Of a stretch of 64,000 bases of DNA, positions 63,445 through 64,000 are shown in pieces. The stretch is taken from contig NZ_JAKRFZ010000006.1 of the NCBI RefSeq assembly GCF_022347765.1, forward strand, positions 124,001 to 188,000. The letters run 5' to 3'. This stretch comes from Pseudoalteromonas sp. OOF1S-7. GTDB lineage: Bacteria; Pseudomonadota; Gammaproteobacteria; Enterobacterales; Alteromonadaceae. The position numbers were made by a program, and so were the translations under genes. The notes under the pieces were generated by a model, which saw nothing but the letters and a program-made list of their open reading frames with translations, had not been told where the DNA came from and did not search any database. How positions within the stretch are numbered: the stretch's first letter is position 1; each line of letters starts with the position of its first letter.

Positions 63445-63999
63445 TCAGCTAAACAGGGGCGCACAGCTGCCCTGTGAGCGGATCTGTTGAAGCTGTGTGC
63501 TTAAATGAGTGTGCATACTCTCAAAGGCAAAGTTGCCCATACTGATCCGTTTAACCCCAAGGCCGGCAAGCGTGTTAATGTCTGATAATCCGGGCATTGC
63601 CATCACATTCAAAGGTAGTGAACAGGCGTTTGTTATGGCCAGAATGTCCGCGTGTCCGGTAATACAGGGCAGGAACAAGCCATCGGCGCCCGCTTGCTGA
63701 TATTGTTGGGCCCGACGCAGTGCTTCCTCGCGGGCGTTGTCGAGATCCAGTAAAAAAGCATCACAGCGCACATTGATAAACATGTCGGTCTGTTGTGTCG
63801 CTAAGTGATGGCGTACGGCTTTTAAACGTGCTGCAAATTCATCGCTATCAGTCAGCGTGCGCGTTGCATTGATGACCACACTGTCTTCGAAATTAATGCC
63901 CACCACGCCCAGCTCCGCCAGTTTTTCAATAAATTGTGCAATTTGTTGTGGGTCGCGACTGTAACCGGCCTCGATATCAACACTCAGGGGCAAGTCGGT
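63445..63999 (-). CDS. Isocitrate lyase/PEP mutase-family protein, 5' part beyond window
   Basis: About 184 residues are visible and the start is outside the window. DIEAGYSRDP, VVGINFEDS, NVRCDAFLL and CITGHADILAI match the PEP-mutase/isocitrate-lyase barrel; the family Asp and Glu ligands lie in DIEAGY and NFEDS. Members cleave or rearrange C-C or C-P bonds of small acids. Convergent with the LysR gene without a gap. Confidence 0.85.
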   Translation of the reverse strand, partial: TDLPLSVDIEAGYSRDPQQIAQFIEKLAELGVVGINFEDSVVINATRTLTDSDEFAARLKAVRHHLATQQTDMFINVRCDAFLLDLDNAREEALRRAQQYQQAGADGLFLPCITGHADILAITNACSLPLNVMAMPGLSDINTLAGLGVKRISMGNFAFESMHTHLSTQLQQIRSQGSCAPLFS

Positions 64000-64000
64000 C

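Overview
The window looks like a chromosomal segment of a marine gammaproteobacterium, most likely Pseudoalteromonas or a close relative. The evidence is the family content (Fur-type iron genes, a TonB receptor, many LysR regulators, PhoX/PhoD phosphatases, SbcCD), the dispersed repeats built around CTACAGGGACGTA, and a short inverted-repeat element with ATACCAATTT ends. The genus is an inference from remembered sequence style; no search was run. No rRNA, tRNA, CRISPR array or complete insertion sequence was seen.

Layout. 0-1.2 kb: the start of a Sel1-repeat gene, then two gene remnants (a CPA2 antiporter 5' end fused out of frame to a universal-stress-protein 3' end). 1.4-7.8 kb: an accessory cassette (lipase-like hydrolase; P-loop NTPase with seven TPR repeats; small partner protein sharing its N-terminal motif) bracketed by two near-identical hsp20 genes with identical heat-shock promoters. 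7.85-8.1 kb: a 20/19-bp tandem repeat. 8.4-17.2 kb: PhoD-type phosphatase, periplasmic binding protein, secreted metallophosphoesterase, and an outer-membrane barrel paired with a 1175-residue lipoprotein. 17.5-24.8 kb: small genes, the sbcD-sbcC operon and a methyltransferase. 25-28.7 kb: PhoX-like lipoprotein with a collagen-like linker and a two-CXXCH lipoprotein, followed by an 8-unit repeat array (28.7-29.5 kb).

29.8-41.3 kb: small secreted and membrane proteins, a TonB receptor with a divergent LysR gene, amidohydrolase, VOC protein, DsbB-like and PhzF-like genes. 41.3-49.4 kb: an RND efflux pair and a DUF3649-PepSY-DUF3325 iron operon, each behind a Fur-like box, separated by an SDR gene and a striking array of nine 18-bp GATC-N5-TTTACTAAC iterons. 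49.5-64 kb: a uracil-DNA glycosylase family gene, SDR, several LysR and AraC regulators with adjacent targets (AzoR-like reductase, isochorismatase-like hydrolase, MFS/SCO1 operon), peptide deformylase, a tiny RHH/lysine-rich gene pair, and a partial PEP-mutase-like gene.

The strongest unexplained structures are (1) the helically phased Dam-site iteron array at 46.4-46.9 kb with no replication gene beside it, (2) the hsp20-bracketed NTPase/TPR cassette, and (3) the modular hairpin repeats that start at gene stop codons in sense orientation. Phosphate scavenging (three phosphatase-type genes) and iron handling (two Fur-like boxes) are the clearest physiological themes.
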